Shown here: one piece after another, positions 6,582 through 15,458 of the stretch | Layout of the letters: every line of letters begins with the position of its first letter | How positions within the stretch are numbered: position 1 is the stretch's first letter | Source: RGIG3994 sp964461635 | GTDB taxonomy: Bacteria; Bacillota; Clostridia; Oscillospirales; CAG-272 | Reading direction: 5' to 3' | Length of the DNA stretch: 21,262 bases | Assembly (NCBI GenBank): GCA_964461635.1 | Contig: CAYWVC010000022.1 | Span: 1 to 21,262 of the forward strand | Made by a program: the position numbers and the translations under genes | The notes under the pieces: model-generated | Told to the model about the DNA's origin: nothing | The model's input: the letters and a program-made list of their open reading frames with translations, nothing else | The model's database searches: none

Positions 6582-9500
6582 ATGGTCAACGTACAAGAGC
6601 AAAAGCTTGGCAAAAATGTGCGAATGAGCTTTTCGCGTACCCGGAGATCGTCGCTGGAGCTCCCGAACCTCGTGGAGATACAGACGAAGTCCTTCAAGTG
6701 GTTCCTCGAGGAGGGACTGAATCAGGTCCTTCACGACGTGTCCCCGATCACCGATTATTCGGGGAATCTGTCGGTGGAGTTTCTTTCCTATACCCTTGAC
6801 AGCAAGCCGAAGTATTCGGTAGAGGAATGCAAGGAGCGTGACGTTAACTACGCCGCCCCGCTGAGGGTGAACGTTCGTCTGACTAACAAGACGAGCGGTG
6901 AGGTGACCGAGTCATTCGTCTACCTTGCCGATTTTCCGCTGATGACCGACAACGGCACCTTCGTGATCAACGGCGCGGAGCGTGTTATCGTTTCGCAGAT
7001 CATAAGGTCGCCGGGAATGTACTATTCCTCGGATATCGACAAAACGGGTAAACGCACCTATGCGGCGCAGGTGATCCCTTACCGCGGCGCGTGGCTTGAA
7101 TACGAGACCGACATAAACGGCGTCATTTACGTCAGAATAGACAAGAACCGTAAGATGCCGATAACTATGTTCATCCGTGCGCTCGGGATAGTCCCGAAGG
7201 ACGGTGTTACCCGCTCGGACGACAAGGTCGGCAGATCGGATGCCGAGAAGTACGATTTCCTCACCGAGAACCGCGATGATATTTACGCCATATTCGGCGA
7301 GGAGCCGATGCTCAAGACCACGTTTGAGAAGGATGAGTGCGAGGGCATTGCCGAGCGCAACCGTTCCTTGGCGAGCATCGAATCGCTCAAGGAGATATAC
7401 AAGAAGCTCCGTCCCGGTGAGCCGCCGCTCGTCGATACCGCGCTTCAGCTCATAAACAACTTCTTCTTCGACCCGAAGAGATACGATATTGCTCCGGTCG
7501 GACGCTACAAATTCGATAAAAAGGTCGCACTTGCCGCACGTATTGCGGGCAGAAAGCTTGCGGAGGATGCGATAAGCCCTGTCACCGGTGAACTTGTCTG
7601 TGAGGCGGGAACCGTGCTGACGAACGAGACGGCGCTTGCGATAGAGCACGCCGCCGTCAACTCGGTCACGCTTGAGCTTGACAACGGCGACCGCGTTAAG
7701 GTGTTTGCCAACAATTCGATAGAGCCCGAGTATATCCTCGGCTACGATCTTAAGGACTGCGGAGTCCGCGAGAAGGCCCGCGTTGCCGTCCTGCTTGATC
7801 TGCTTGAGAAGTACGGCGACGATGCCGAGGGACTCAAGAAAGAGGCGTCGGCACGCATTGCCGAGCTCTGCCCGCTCCACGTGACGAGGGACGATATACT
7901 TGCGTCCGTCAACTATATGCTCTGCCTGACTCACGGGATAGGAAATTACGACGATATCGACCACCTCGGCAACCGCCGTATCCGTTCGGTCGGCGAGCAG
8001 CTCCAGAATCAGATGCGCATCGGATTCTCCCGTATGGAAAAGATCATTAAGGAGAAGATGACCACGCAGGATAACGAGAAGCTGACGGCGCAGGCGCTTA
8101 TCAACACCCGCCCGGTGGCTACGGTGATCCGCGAATTCTTCGGCTCGTCTCAGCTCTCGCAGTTTATGGATCAGGCGAACCCGCTTGCCGAGCTCACTCA
8201 CAAGCGCCGTCTGTCCGCGCTCGGTCCCGGCGGTATTTCGCGTGACCGCGCATCCTTCGACGTTCGTGACGTTCACTATACTCATTACGGCCGTATGTGC
8301 CCGATAGAAACGCCGGAAGGACCGAACATCGGTCTTATCTCCTACCTTTCGACCTATGCGAAGATCAGCGATTACGGCTTTATCGAGGCACCCTACCGCC
8401 GCGTCGAGCATCTGCCCGACGGTCGCTCGCGCGTTACCGACGAGGTGACCTATATGACCGCCGACGTAGAGGATAATTACGTCGTTGCGCAGGCAAACGA
8501 GCCTCTGGACGACGAGGGCTTCTTCATCCGCCCGCGCGTTACCGTCCGTGATAAGGCGGAGATCATCGAGGTCGATCAAGCCAAGGTCGACTATATGGAC
8601 GTATCGCCGAAGATGGCGGTCTCGGTCGCGACGGCGATGATACCCTTCCTTGAGAACGACGACAACTCCCGTGCACTTATGGGTGCAAACATGCAGAAGC
8701 AGGCGGTGCCGCTTATGGTCACCGAATCTCCTATCGTCGGCACGGGTATGGAATATAAGGCAGCCGTTGACTCGGGTGTCGTTATCCTTGCGAAGAATCC
8801 CGGAACCGTTGAGAGCGTCGAAGCAAACCGCATAGTGGTTGCGCTTGATAACGGTCAGAAGGACGTTTACGAGCTCATTAAATTCAAGCGCACGAACCAG
8901 GGCACCTGCTGCAATCAGCGCCCGATAGTCTCCCGCGGAGATACGGTCGAGGCGGGTCAGGTCATAGCCGACGGTCCCGCGACCTCCAACGGTGAGGTAG
9001 CCCTCGGAAAAAACGCTCTCATCGGCTTTATGACGTGGGAGGGATATAACTACGAGGACGCTGTTCTGCTTAATGAGAGACTTGTCCGTGACGACGTTTA
9101 TACCTCGCTCCACGTTGAGGAATATATCCACGAGGCGCGGGATACCAAGCTCGGGCCCGAGGAGATCACGCGTGAGATCCCGAACGTCGGCGACGACGCG
9201 CTGAAGGATCTTAACTCGGAGGGTATCGTAAAGAAGGGAACCGAGGTCAGAGCCGGCGATATCCTCGTCGGTAAGATCACGCCCAAGGGCGAGACCGAGC
9301 TGACGGCGGAGGAAAGGCTCCTTCGCGCCATATTCGGTGAGAAGGCAAGGGAGGTACGCGATACCTCGCTCCGTCTGCCGCACGGCGAATCGGGTATCGT
9401 CGTTGACGTTCGCGTTTTCTCTCGCGAACAGCACGATGAGCTCCCCGCAAACGTAAACAAGGTCGTTAAAGTATATATCGCGCAGAAGCGCAAGATCTCG

Positions 9501-10808
9501 GTCGGAGACAAGATGGCGGGACGCCACGGTAACAAGGGCGTCGTATCCCGCATCCTCGCGCCCGAGGATATGCCCTTCCTGCCCGACGGCACACCGCTTG
9601 ATATCTGTCTGAACCCGCTCGGCGTTCCTTCCCGAATGAATATCGGTCAGGTGCTGGAGGTCCACCTCGGACTTGCGGCGAGAAAGCTCGGTTGGAAGGT
9701 AATGACCCCCGTATTCGACGGCGCGACCGAGAAGGATATCTCGGAGTGCCTTAAGATGGCGGGCATTTACCGCGATTACCGTCCGGGTGACGACGTGCGC
9801 GGTAAGGAGGTGCTCAAGGTCGTCACGAACGAGGACGGCACCAATACCTTTATCGCCGTTTCCGACAGCGTTAAGAAGCTTGAGACGTTTATTAAATACC
9901 TTTCCGAGAGCCGTAAGGATCCCGCCAAGTCGTCGCTCGTTATAAGCGCGGCGACCGAGGCGACCGAGATCCTTGCCGATCTGATCGATCCCTCCCGCTT
10001 TGCGGATGAGGCGGCAATTGAGGCGTTCAGGACAGAGGTCGCGGCGGCACCGTCGCTGATCGCTCACGCATACGACCTTGATGCTGCCGAGTGCGAAAAG
10101 CTTGCCGCGACGGTCAGAACGCTCTGCGATTCTGTGGATTATTCTCAGACCAAGATCGTGGACGGCAAGACTATCATCTACGACGGCAGAACCGGGGAGC
10201 CCTTCGATAACCCCGTTACCGTCGGAATAATGTACTATTTGAAGCTCCATCACCTCGTGGACGATAAGATCCACGCGCGCTCCAACGGTCCGTACTCTCT
10301 CGTGACTCAGCAGCCGCTCGGCGGTAAGGCTCAGTTCGGCGGACAGCGTTTCGGAGAGATGGAGGTTTGGGCACTTGAGGCGTACGGCGCGGCTTACACG
10401 CTTCAGGAGATCCTGACGGTCAAGTCCGACGATATCAACGGCCGTCGTAAGGCGTACGAGGCGATAATCAAGGGTCAGAATATCCCGACGCCGGGTGTGC
10501 CCGAATCCTTCAAGGTCCTTGTGAAGGAGCTCCAGTCGCTGGCGCTTGATATCAAGGTGCTTGACGAGAACGGCGAGGAGGTTCAGCTCTCCACCCTCTG
10601 TCAGGATGATGACGTTCCCCAGTACGGCGGGCGTCGCGACATCTCCGCCGACGACATTTACGGCAAGGGCGAATACGACGAATCGGAGATCCGTCAGTCG
10701 TTCCAGATCGAGGACGAGAACGGTCAGCCCGAGACGGATACCGAGTACGTAGAGGACGAGGTATTCGAAAACGATGATTACTCCGATGACGATGCGGATA
10801 ACGAGTAA
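6582..10808 (+). CDS. rpoB: DNA-directed RNA polymerase subunit beta
   Basis: The beta subunit, 1408 residues, clearly longer than the 1193 of B. subtilis. The start at 6582 (MVNVQEQKLGKNVRMSFSR) matches the family; GGAG is 11 bases upstream, and the frame further upstream runs into the promoter. The rifampicin pocket is at residues 521-551 (GSSQLSQFMDQ, then THKRRLSALGPGG) with the sensitive residues Asp530, His540 and Ser545. The active-site stretch GDKMAGRHGNKGV and the C-terminal GGKAQFGGQRFGEMEVWALE are intact. Between MAGI (1059-1062) and TIIYDGRTGE (from 1197) lie 134 residues where B. subtilis has about five. The C-terminal tail is very acidic. First gene of rpoBC; rpoC follows after 15 bases. 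Confidence 0.98.
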   Translation: MVNVQEQKLGKNVRMSFSRTRRSSLELPNLVEIQTKSFKWFLEEGLNQVLHDVSPITDYSGNLSVEFLSYTLDSKPKYSVEECKERDVNYAAPLRVNVRLTNKTSGEVTESFVYLADFPLMTDNGTFVINGAERVIVSQIIRSPGMYYSSDIDKTGKRTYAAQVIPYRGAWLEYETDINGVIYVRIDKNRKMPITMFIRALGIVPKDGVTRSDDKVGRSDAEKYDFLTENRDDIYAIFGEEPMLKTTFEKDECEGIAERNRSLASIESLKEIYKKLRPGEPPLVDTALQLINNFFFDPKRYDIAPVGRYKFDKKVALAARIAGRKLAEDAISPVTGELVCEAGTVLTNETALAIEHAAVNSVTLELDNGDRVKVFANNSIEPEYILGYDLKDCGVREKARVAVLLDLLEKYGDDAEGLKKEASARIAELCPLHVTRDDILASVNYMLCLTHGIGNYDDIDHLGNRRIRSVGEQLQNQMRIGFSRMEKIIKEKMTTQDNEKLTAQALINTRPVATVIREFFGSSQLSQFMDQANPLAELTHKRRLSALGPGGISRDRASFDVRDVHYTHYGRMCPIETPEGPNIGLISYLSTYAKISDYGFIEAPYRRVEHLPDGRSRVTDEVTYMTADVEDNYVVAQANEPLDDEGFFIRPRVTVRDKAEIIEVDQAKVDYMDVSPKMAVSVATAMIPFLENDDNSRALMGANMQKQAVPLMVTESPIVGTGMEYKAAVDSGVVILAKNPGTVESVEANRIVVALDNGQKDVYELIKFKRTNQGTCCNQRPIVSRGDTVEAGQVIADGPATSNGEVALGKNALIGFMTWEGYNYEDAVLLNERLVRDDVYTSLHVEEYIHEARDTKLGPEEITREIPNVGDDALKDLNSEGIVKKGTEVRAGDILVGKITPKGETELTAEERLLRAIFGEKAREVRDTSLRLPHGESGIVVDVRVFSREQHDELPANVNKVVKVYIAQKRKISVGDKMAGRHGNKGVVSRILAPEDMPFLPDGTPLDICLNPLGVPSRMNIGQVLEVHLGLAARKLGWKVMTPVFDGATEKDISECLKMAGIYRDYRPGDDVRGKEVLKVVTNEDGTNTFIAVSDSVKKLETFIKYLSESRKDPAKSSLVISAATEATEILADLIDPSRFADEAAIEAFRTEVAAAPSLIAHAYDLDAAECEKLAATVRTLCDSVDYSQTKIVDGKTIIYDGRTGEPFDNPVTVGIMYYLKLHHLVDDKIHARSNGPYSLVTQQPLGGKAQFGGQRFGEMEVWALEAYGAAYTLQEILTVKSDDINGRRKAYEAIIKGQNIPTPGVPESFKVLVKELQSLALDIKVLDENGEEVQLSTLCQDDDVPQYGGRRDISADDIYGKGEYDESEIRQSFQIEDENGQPETDTEYVEDEVFENDDYSDDDADNE

Positions 10809-10823
10809 GGAGGAAAACTGATC

Positions 10824-13800
10824 ATGGGAAATCACGAATTTGCTTCAATAAAGATCGGTCTGGCATCCTCGGATATGATCAAGAGCTGGTCGTACGGCGA
10901 GGTAACGAAGCCCGAGACCATCAATTACCGCACGCTTAAGCCCGAGGTCGGTGGTCTGTTCTGCGAGCGCATCTTCGGGCCGATGAAGGACGGAGCCTGC
11001 GCCTGCGGTAAATATAAAAATTCCCACAGCAAGGAAGTTATAAAGTGCGAAAAGTGCGGCGTGGACGTTACGACGAAGAAGGTCCGCCGCGAGAGAATGG
11101 GTCACATTGAGCTTGCAACGCCGGTGTCGCATATTTGGTACTTCAAGGCTATTCCCTCCAGAATGGCATTGGTGCTTGATATGTCGCCGAAGCAGCTTGA
11201 GCAGGTGCTCTATTTTGCCGAGAACGTTGTGCTTGATCCGGGTAACACTCCGCTTGAGAAGGGTGCGGTGCTCTCCGAAAAGCAGTACGTCGAGGCGCGC
11301 GAGATGTACGGACAGAGCTTCCGTGCGGGTATGGGCGCCGAGTCTATCGAGGAACTGCTCAAGTCGGTCGGACTGACCGATGAGGAGTTTGCCAGACGGT
11401 TGGAGCTTGAAGCACTTAAGAAGGACAAGGAAGCCGCGGGCGAGACTCTTTCGACTGCCGAAGCCGAGGAGCTTGAGTCTCTCTGCCGCGTCGGTGTGGC
11501 GCGTACCGTCACCGAGCTGAAGCAGGGACTGCTTGCCGCATCCGGTCAGAAGAAGATCAGATATATTAAGAGGTTGGAGGTTTTCGAGGCCTTCAGAAAA
11601 TCGGGAAATCACCTTGATTGGATGATCCTTGAGAACGTTCCGGTAATCCCCCCGGACATACGTCCGATGGTACAGCTTGACGGCGGAAGATTCGCGTCCT
11701 CCGACCTGAACGAGCTCTACCGCAGAGTTATAAGCAGAAACAACAGACTCAAGAAATTGCTTGAGATAAGAACTCCCGAGATAGTTATCCGCAACGAGAA
11801 GCGTATGCTTCAAGAGGCGGTGGACTCGCTCATTGACAATGGAAGACGCGGCAAGCCGGTCACCGGACCGTCGAACCGCCCGCTCAAGTCGCTCTCCGAG
11901 ATGCTCCGCGGTAAGCAGGGACGCTTCCGTCAGAACCTGCTCGGTAAGCGCGTCGACTATTCGGGACGTTCGGTTATCGTCGTCGGTCCGTCGCTGAAGA
12001 TCTATCAGTGCGGTCTGCCGAAGGAAATGGCGCTTGAGCTCTTCAAGCCCTTCGTCGTGAAGCGCCTTGTGGAGATGCAGAAGGCGACGAACGTCAAGGA
12101 TGCGCAGAAGAAGATAGAGAAGGCATACGAGAATCCCCCGGTATGGGATGCGCTTGAAAACGTCATCAAGGAGCACCCGGTGCTTCTTAACCGTGCTCCG
12201 ACGCTTCACAGACTTTCTATTCAGGCGTTTGAGCCCGTGCTCGTCGAGGGCCGTGCGATAAAGCTCCACCCGTTGGTATGTACCGCATTTAACGCCGACT
12301 TCGACGGCGACCAGATGCCGGTCCACGTTCCCCTGTCATCCGAGGCACAGGCGGAGGCAAGGTTCCTTATGCTCTCTGCCAACAACCTGTTGAAGCCGGT
12401 CGACGGTAATGCCGTTACCGTACCGACGCAGGATATGATCCTCGGATCGTACTACCTCACCATCGTCAAGCCGGAGGAGCCCGGTACGGGCCGCGTCTTC
12501 CGCGACTTTGACGAGGCTGTTATGGCTTACGAGGAGCATCAGATCGGTCTGCACGCTCCGATCGCCGTCAGATATACGAAGAAGATCGACGGGGTGGAGC
12601 GCACCGCTCTTATCGGTGTTGAGACCGGCGAGAACGGCGAGCGCCGCGTTGTGACGGGACCGAATGCCGTCACCCTCGGCAGACTCATCTATAACAAGCC
12701 TCTGCCGCAGGATCTCGGATTTGTCGATCGCAGCATCCCCGGAAACGAGTTCGCGCTTGAGGTCTCCTTTATGGTCACGAAGAAGGAGCTTAGCCAGATA
12801 GTCGATAAGTGCGCAAAGCACTACGATACCGCAACGACTGCCGAGATACTTGACGCCATCAAGGAAATGGGCTATAAGTATTCGACCAAGGCGGCAATAT
12901 CCATCTCGGTCTACGATATGACCATCCCCGACGAGAAGCAGGATATCATAGCCGAGTCCGAGAAGAAGGTCGGCAAGATCGTGAAGCACTTCAACCGCGG
13001 CGAGCTGTCCGAGACCGAGCGCTACAACAGCGTTATCAAGATCTGGGAACAGACGACGAAGGACGTTACCGCCGCGCTTCTTAACAGATTCGACCGCTAC
13101 AATCCTATTAAGATAATGTCCGATTCCGGAGCGCGTGGATCGGTTAAGCAGATGTACCAACTTGCCGGTATGCGCGGACTTATGTTCGCGACTAACGGTA
13201 AGACCCTTGAAATACCGATCAAATCGAACTTCCGTGAGGGTCTTAATATACTTGAGTACTTTATGGGTGCAAAGGGTTCGCGTAAGTCGCTGTCGGATAC
13301 GGCTCTTCGTACCGCCGACTCGGGATATCTGACCAGACGTCTTGTCGACGTTTCTCAGGATGTTATCGTCCGCGAGGAAAAGTGCGACACCAAGAAGGGC
13401 GCGTGGGTCAACGCAATATTCGACCGCAGCGAGACTTCGACGTTCGATCTTGCCTCGGCGGAGAAGCTTGCGGGCAACTATTCCGCCTTCGACGTGAAGA
13501 ATCCCGCCACCGGAGAGCTTATCGTCGGAGCACTGACGCTCATCACCTCGGGTATGGAGAAGCAGCTCCGCGCATCGGGGCTTAAGGAGATCGAGCTTGC
13601 ACCGAAGGCGCTTGAATCGCTTGCCGACCGTATCCGCGGAAGGTACACGATGGGCGCTATCGTCGATCCGAAAACGGGCGAGGTCATTGCCGAGGACGAT
13701 ACGAGGATCAATGACGAGATCATAGCGAAGATCACCGAAGCGGGCATCGGAAAGGTGTATATCCGTTCGGTTATTCAGTGTCACGCCAAGCACGGCATCT

Positions 13801-14735
13801 GTGCACACTGCTACGGCGACGACCTTGCGTTTGCCAGACCCGTCAGCATCGGTGAGGCGGTCGGTATTATCGCCGCGCAGTCGATCGGTGAGCCGGGTAC
13901 TCAGCTTACGATGAGAACCTTCCACTCGGGCGGTGTTGCCGGCTCGGATATTACACAGGGTCTGCCCCGTGTTGAGGAGCTCTTTGAGGCTCGTTCGCCG
14001 AAGAAGGCCGCTATTATGAGCGAGGTCTCGGGTACCGCTTATATCGCCGCGGGCGAGGTTGCCGGAGTTTACGAGGTCACGATCAACACCGAGGACGGCG
14101 AGATCAAGAAGTATCAGATCCCCTACGGAACGAGGCTCGCCATTACCGACGGCGATCATATCGAGAAGGGGCAGGCTCTTACCGAGGGCAACAAGTCCCC
14201 CGCCGACATTATGCGCATACTCGGACTTGACGCGGTTTACGAATACCTCATCAAAGAGGTACAGAAGGTCTACCGTTCTCAGGACGTTCGCGTTAACGAT
14301 AAGCATATCGAGATCATCTGCCGTCAGATGACGAGGAAGATGAAGGTCGATTTCCCGGGCAGCACCGAGCTGCTTGAGGGCGCGACCGTTGACCTCGGCG
14401 AATTTGAGGAGCAGAACTGCGCAGTCGAGGCTCGCCTTGCCGCAGGTGAACAGACCGATGAGACCGGAGCCGAGCTTGCGGTCGCAGAGGGCTCTCCCGT
14501 GCTGCTCGGTATTACCAAGGCGGCGTTGCAGACCGAATCCTTCCTCTCTGCCGCGTCCTTCCAGGAGACTACGAAGGTCCTCACCGAGGCGGCTATCCAC
14601 GGAAAGGTCGATAATTTGCTCGGTCTGAAGGAAAACGTCATAATCGGTAAACTGATCCCTGCCGGAACCGGAATGGATCGTTATAAGAATATCTCGGTCG
14701 TAGATACCGAGGGCGTCGGTGCGCCCGCGGTCTGA
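10824..14735 (+). CDS. rpoC: DNA-directed RNA polymerase subunit beta'
   Basis: The beta' subunit, 1303 residues (B. subtilis 1199). The first zinc site uses Cys59, Cys61, Cys75 and Cys78; the second uses Cys854, Cys986, Cys993 and Cys996. The Mg-binding motif NADFDGDQ is at 490-497 with Asp492, Asp494 and Asp496; the residue after QM is Pro499 where the near-universal residue is Ala. The trigger-loop region around GMRGLMFATNGK and DTALRTADSGYLTRRLVDV is intact, as is IIAAQSIGEPGTQLTMRTFH. About 41 extra residues lie between SVGL and ASGQKK (near 185-230), and the region between the two parts of zinc site 2 is also longer than in Bacillus. GGAGG lies 10 bases before the ATG. A strong hairpin follows the stop. 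Confidence 0.98.
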   Translation: MGNHEFASIKIGLASSDMIKSWSYGEVTKPETINYRTLKPEVGGLFCERIFGPMKDGACACGKYKNSHSKEVIKCEKCGVDVTTKKVRRERMGHIELATPVSHIWYFKAIPSRMALVLDMSPKQLEQVLYFAENVVLDPGNTPLEKGAVLSEKQYVEAREMYGQSFRAGMGAESIEELLKSVGLTDEEFARRLELEALKKDKEAAGETLSTAEAEELESLCRVGVARTVTELKQGLLAASGQKKIRYIKRLEVFEAFRKSGNHLDWMILENVPVIPPDIRPMVQLDGGRFASSDLNELYRRVISRNNRLKKLLEIRTPEIVIRNEKRMLQEAVDSLIDNGRRGKPVTGPSNRPLKSLSEMLRGKQGRFRQNLLGKRVDYSGRSVIVVGPSLKIYQCGLPKEMALELFKPFVVKRLVEMQKATNVKDAQKKIEKAYENPPVWDALENVIKEHPVLLNRAPTLHRLSIQAFEPVLVEGRAIKLHPLVCTAFNADFDGDQMPVHVPLSSEAQAEARFLMLSANNLLKPVDGNAVTVPTQDMILGSYYLTIVKPEEPGTGRVFRDFDEAVMAYEEHQIGLHAPIAVRYTKKIDGVERTALIGVETGENGERRVVTGPNAVTLGRLIYNKPLPQDLGFVDRSIPGNEFALEVSFMVTKKELSQIVDKCAKHYDTATTAEILDAIKEMGYKYSTKAAISISVYDMTIPDEKQDIIAESEKKVGKIVKHFNRGELSETERYNSVIKIWEQTTKDVTAALLNRFDRYNPIKIMSDSGARGSVKQMYQLAGMRGLMFATNGKTLEIPIKSNFREGLNILEYFMGAKGSRKSLSDTALRTADSGYLTRRLVDVSQDVIVREEKCDTKKGAWVNAIFDRSETSTFDLASAEKLAGNYSAFDVKNPATGELIVGALTLITSGMEKQLRASGLKEIELAPKALESLADRIRGRYTMGAIVDPKTGEVIAEDDTRINDEIIAKITEAGIGKVYIRSVIQCHAKHGICAHCYGDDLAFARPVSIGEAVGIIAAQSIGEPGTQLTMRTFHSGGVAGSDITQGLPRVEELFEARSPKKAAIMSEVSGTAYIAAGEVAGVYEVTINTEDGEIKKYQIPYGTRLAITDGDHIEKGQALTEGNKSPADIMRILGLDAVYEYLIKEVQKVYRSQDVRVNDKHIEIICRQMTRKMKVDFPGSTELLEGATVDLGEFEEQNCAVEARLAAGEQTDETGAELAVAEGSPVLLGITKAALQTESFLSAASFQETTKVLTEAAIHGKVDNLLGLKENVIIGKLIPAGTGMDRYKNISVVDTEGVGAPAV

Positions 14736-14756
14736 GCCGCTTAAGGGTTGACGACC

Positions 14757-14820
14757 GTGCCGTCGCCGCGGAGCTGATGCTTCGCGGCGACGGCACAGAG
14801 CCGATAATTCGGCGGTTTTG
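14757..14820 (+). terminator. Terminator after rpoC
   Basis: An 18-bp hairpin, GTGCCGTCGCCGCGGAGC with its complement across a TGAT tetraloop (14757-14796, one G-U pair), is followed at once by a second small hairpin GCCGA/TCGGC (14800-14813) and then GGTTTTGTTT. The two-part structure with a T-rich end should stop or strongly reduce transcription from rpoBC into rpsL. Confidence 0.75.
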
Positions 14821-14911
14821 TTTATATGCGCCAAAATTGTGTAAATATTTTATGAAGCCGTCTTGCCATTTGTGCAAAATGCAGAAAAAATCAAGTCGTT
14901 CCACTGCCTAC

Positions 14912-14940
14912 TTGACAAAATACGGGTGGAATGATATAAT
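14912..14940 (+). promoter_or_regulatory. Promoter of rpsL-rpsG-fusA-tuf
   Basis: Full consensus: TTGACA (14912-14917), 17-base spacer ending in TGA, TATAAT (14935-14940). The start point should be near 14947. This is the strongest promoter in the window and gives the str operon independent control from rpoBC. Confidence 0.93.
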
Positions 14941-14947
14941 AAAATGT

Positions 14948-15038
14948 ATTTTTGGGACAACCATTGATACGGCAGCTTCGCAAGCCGCTTGACTTGCGTC
15001 TGTATAAACATTAAAGTATTGCTGAAAGGAGGAAAACA
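14948..15038 (+). other. rpsL 5' leader
   Basis: About 90 bases. Two hairpins compete for the same bases: CGGC/GCCG (14970-14973 with 14984-14987) and CGCAAG/CTTGCG (14979-14984 with 14993-14998). AAAGGAGG then stands before the rpsL ATG. Alternative pairing could serve regulation by a ribosomal protein, but no known family motif is evident. Confidence 0.4.
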
Positions 15039-15458
15039 ATGCCGACATTTAACCAACTTGTCAGACAAGGCAGAAGCGAGAAGGTCTATAAGTCCAAAGC
15101 CCCCGTGCTTCAGAAGGGCTTCAACTCACTCGAAAATGCCCCGACAGACCTGAGTTCGCCGCAGAAGAGAGGCGTTTGCACGAGAGTGTATACGACCAGC
15201 CCGAAGAAGCCTAACTCCGCACTTCGTAAGATCGCGAGAGTTCGTCTTACCAACGGTCTTGAGGCTACGGTGTATATTCCGGGAATCGGACACAATCTGC
15301 AGGAGCACTCGGTCGTTCTTATCAGGGGCGGTCGTGTACGTGACCTGCCTGGTGTACGTTACCACATTATCCGCGGTACGCTTGATGCACAGGGCGTCGC
15401 AAACCGTCTGCAGAGCCGTTCAAAATACGGCGCAAAGGCTCCCAAGAAGAAGAAATAA
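15039..15458 (+). CDS. rpsL: 30S ribosomal protein S12
   Basis: A 139-residue protein of the decoding centre of the 30S subunit. The sequence MPTFNQLVRQGR, then PQKRGVCTRVYTTSPKKPNSALRK and IPGIGHNLQEHSVVLIRGGRV, is S12 throughout, with the 13-residue insertion near the N-terminus also seen in Bacillus. Lys56 (E. coli Lys42/43) is present. The second streptomycin position, B. subtilis Lys101 and E. coli Lys87/88, is Arg101 here (codon CGT at 15339-15341, in GGRVRDLPGVRYH). In other bacteria a Lys to Arg change at this site gives streptomycin resistance. AGGAGG lies shortly before the ATG. First gene of the str operon. Confidence 0.98.
   Translation: MPTFNQLVRQGRSEKVYKSKAPVLQKGFNSLENAPTDLSSPQKRGVCTRVYTTSPKKPNSALRKIARVRLTNGLEATVYIPGIGHNLQEHSVVLIRGGRVRDLPGVRYHIIRGTLDAQGVANRLQSRSKYGAKAPKKKK

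Noticed and set aside
8142..8234. Rifampicin-resistance mutation in RpoB
   Set aside because: The pocket residues Asp530, His540 and Ser545 are the sensitive forms.
6912..10835. A 1307-residue open frame on the minus strand opposite rpoB
   Set aside because: No ribosome site or family likeness; composition rich in Arg, Val, His and Asp is the usual shadow of a GC-biased conserved gene. rpoB itself is certain.
12336..14834. An 832-residue open frame opposite rpoC
   Set aside because: Same reasoning: an antisense shadow, ending in the middle of rpoC and starting beyond the rpoC terminator hairpin, with no start signals.
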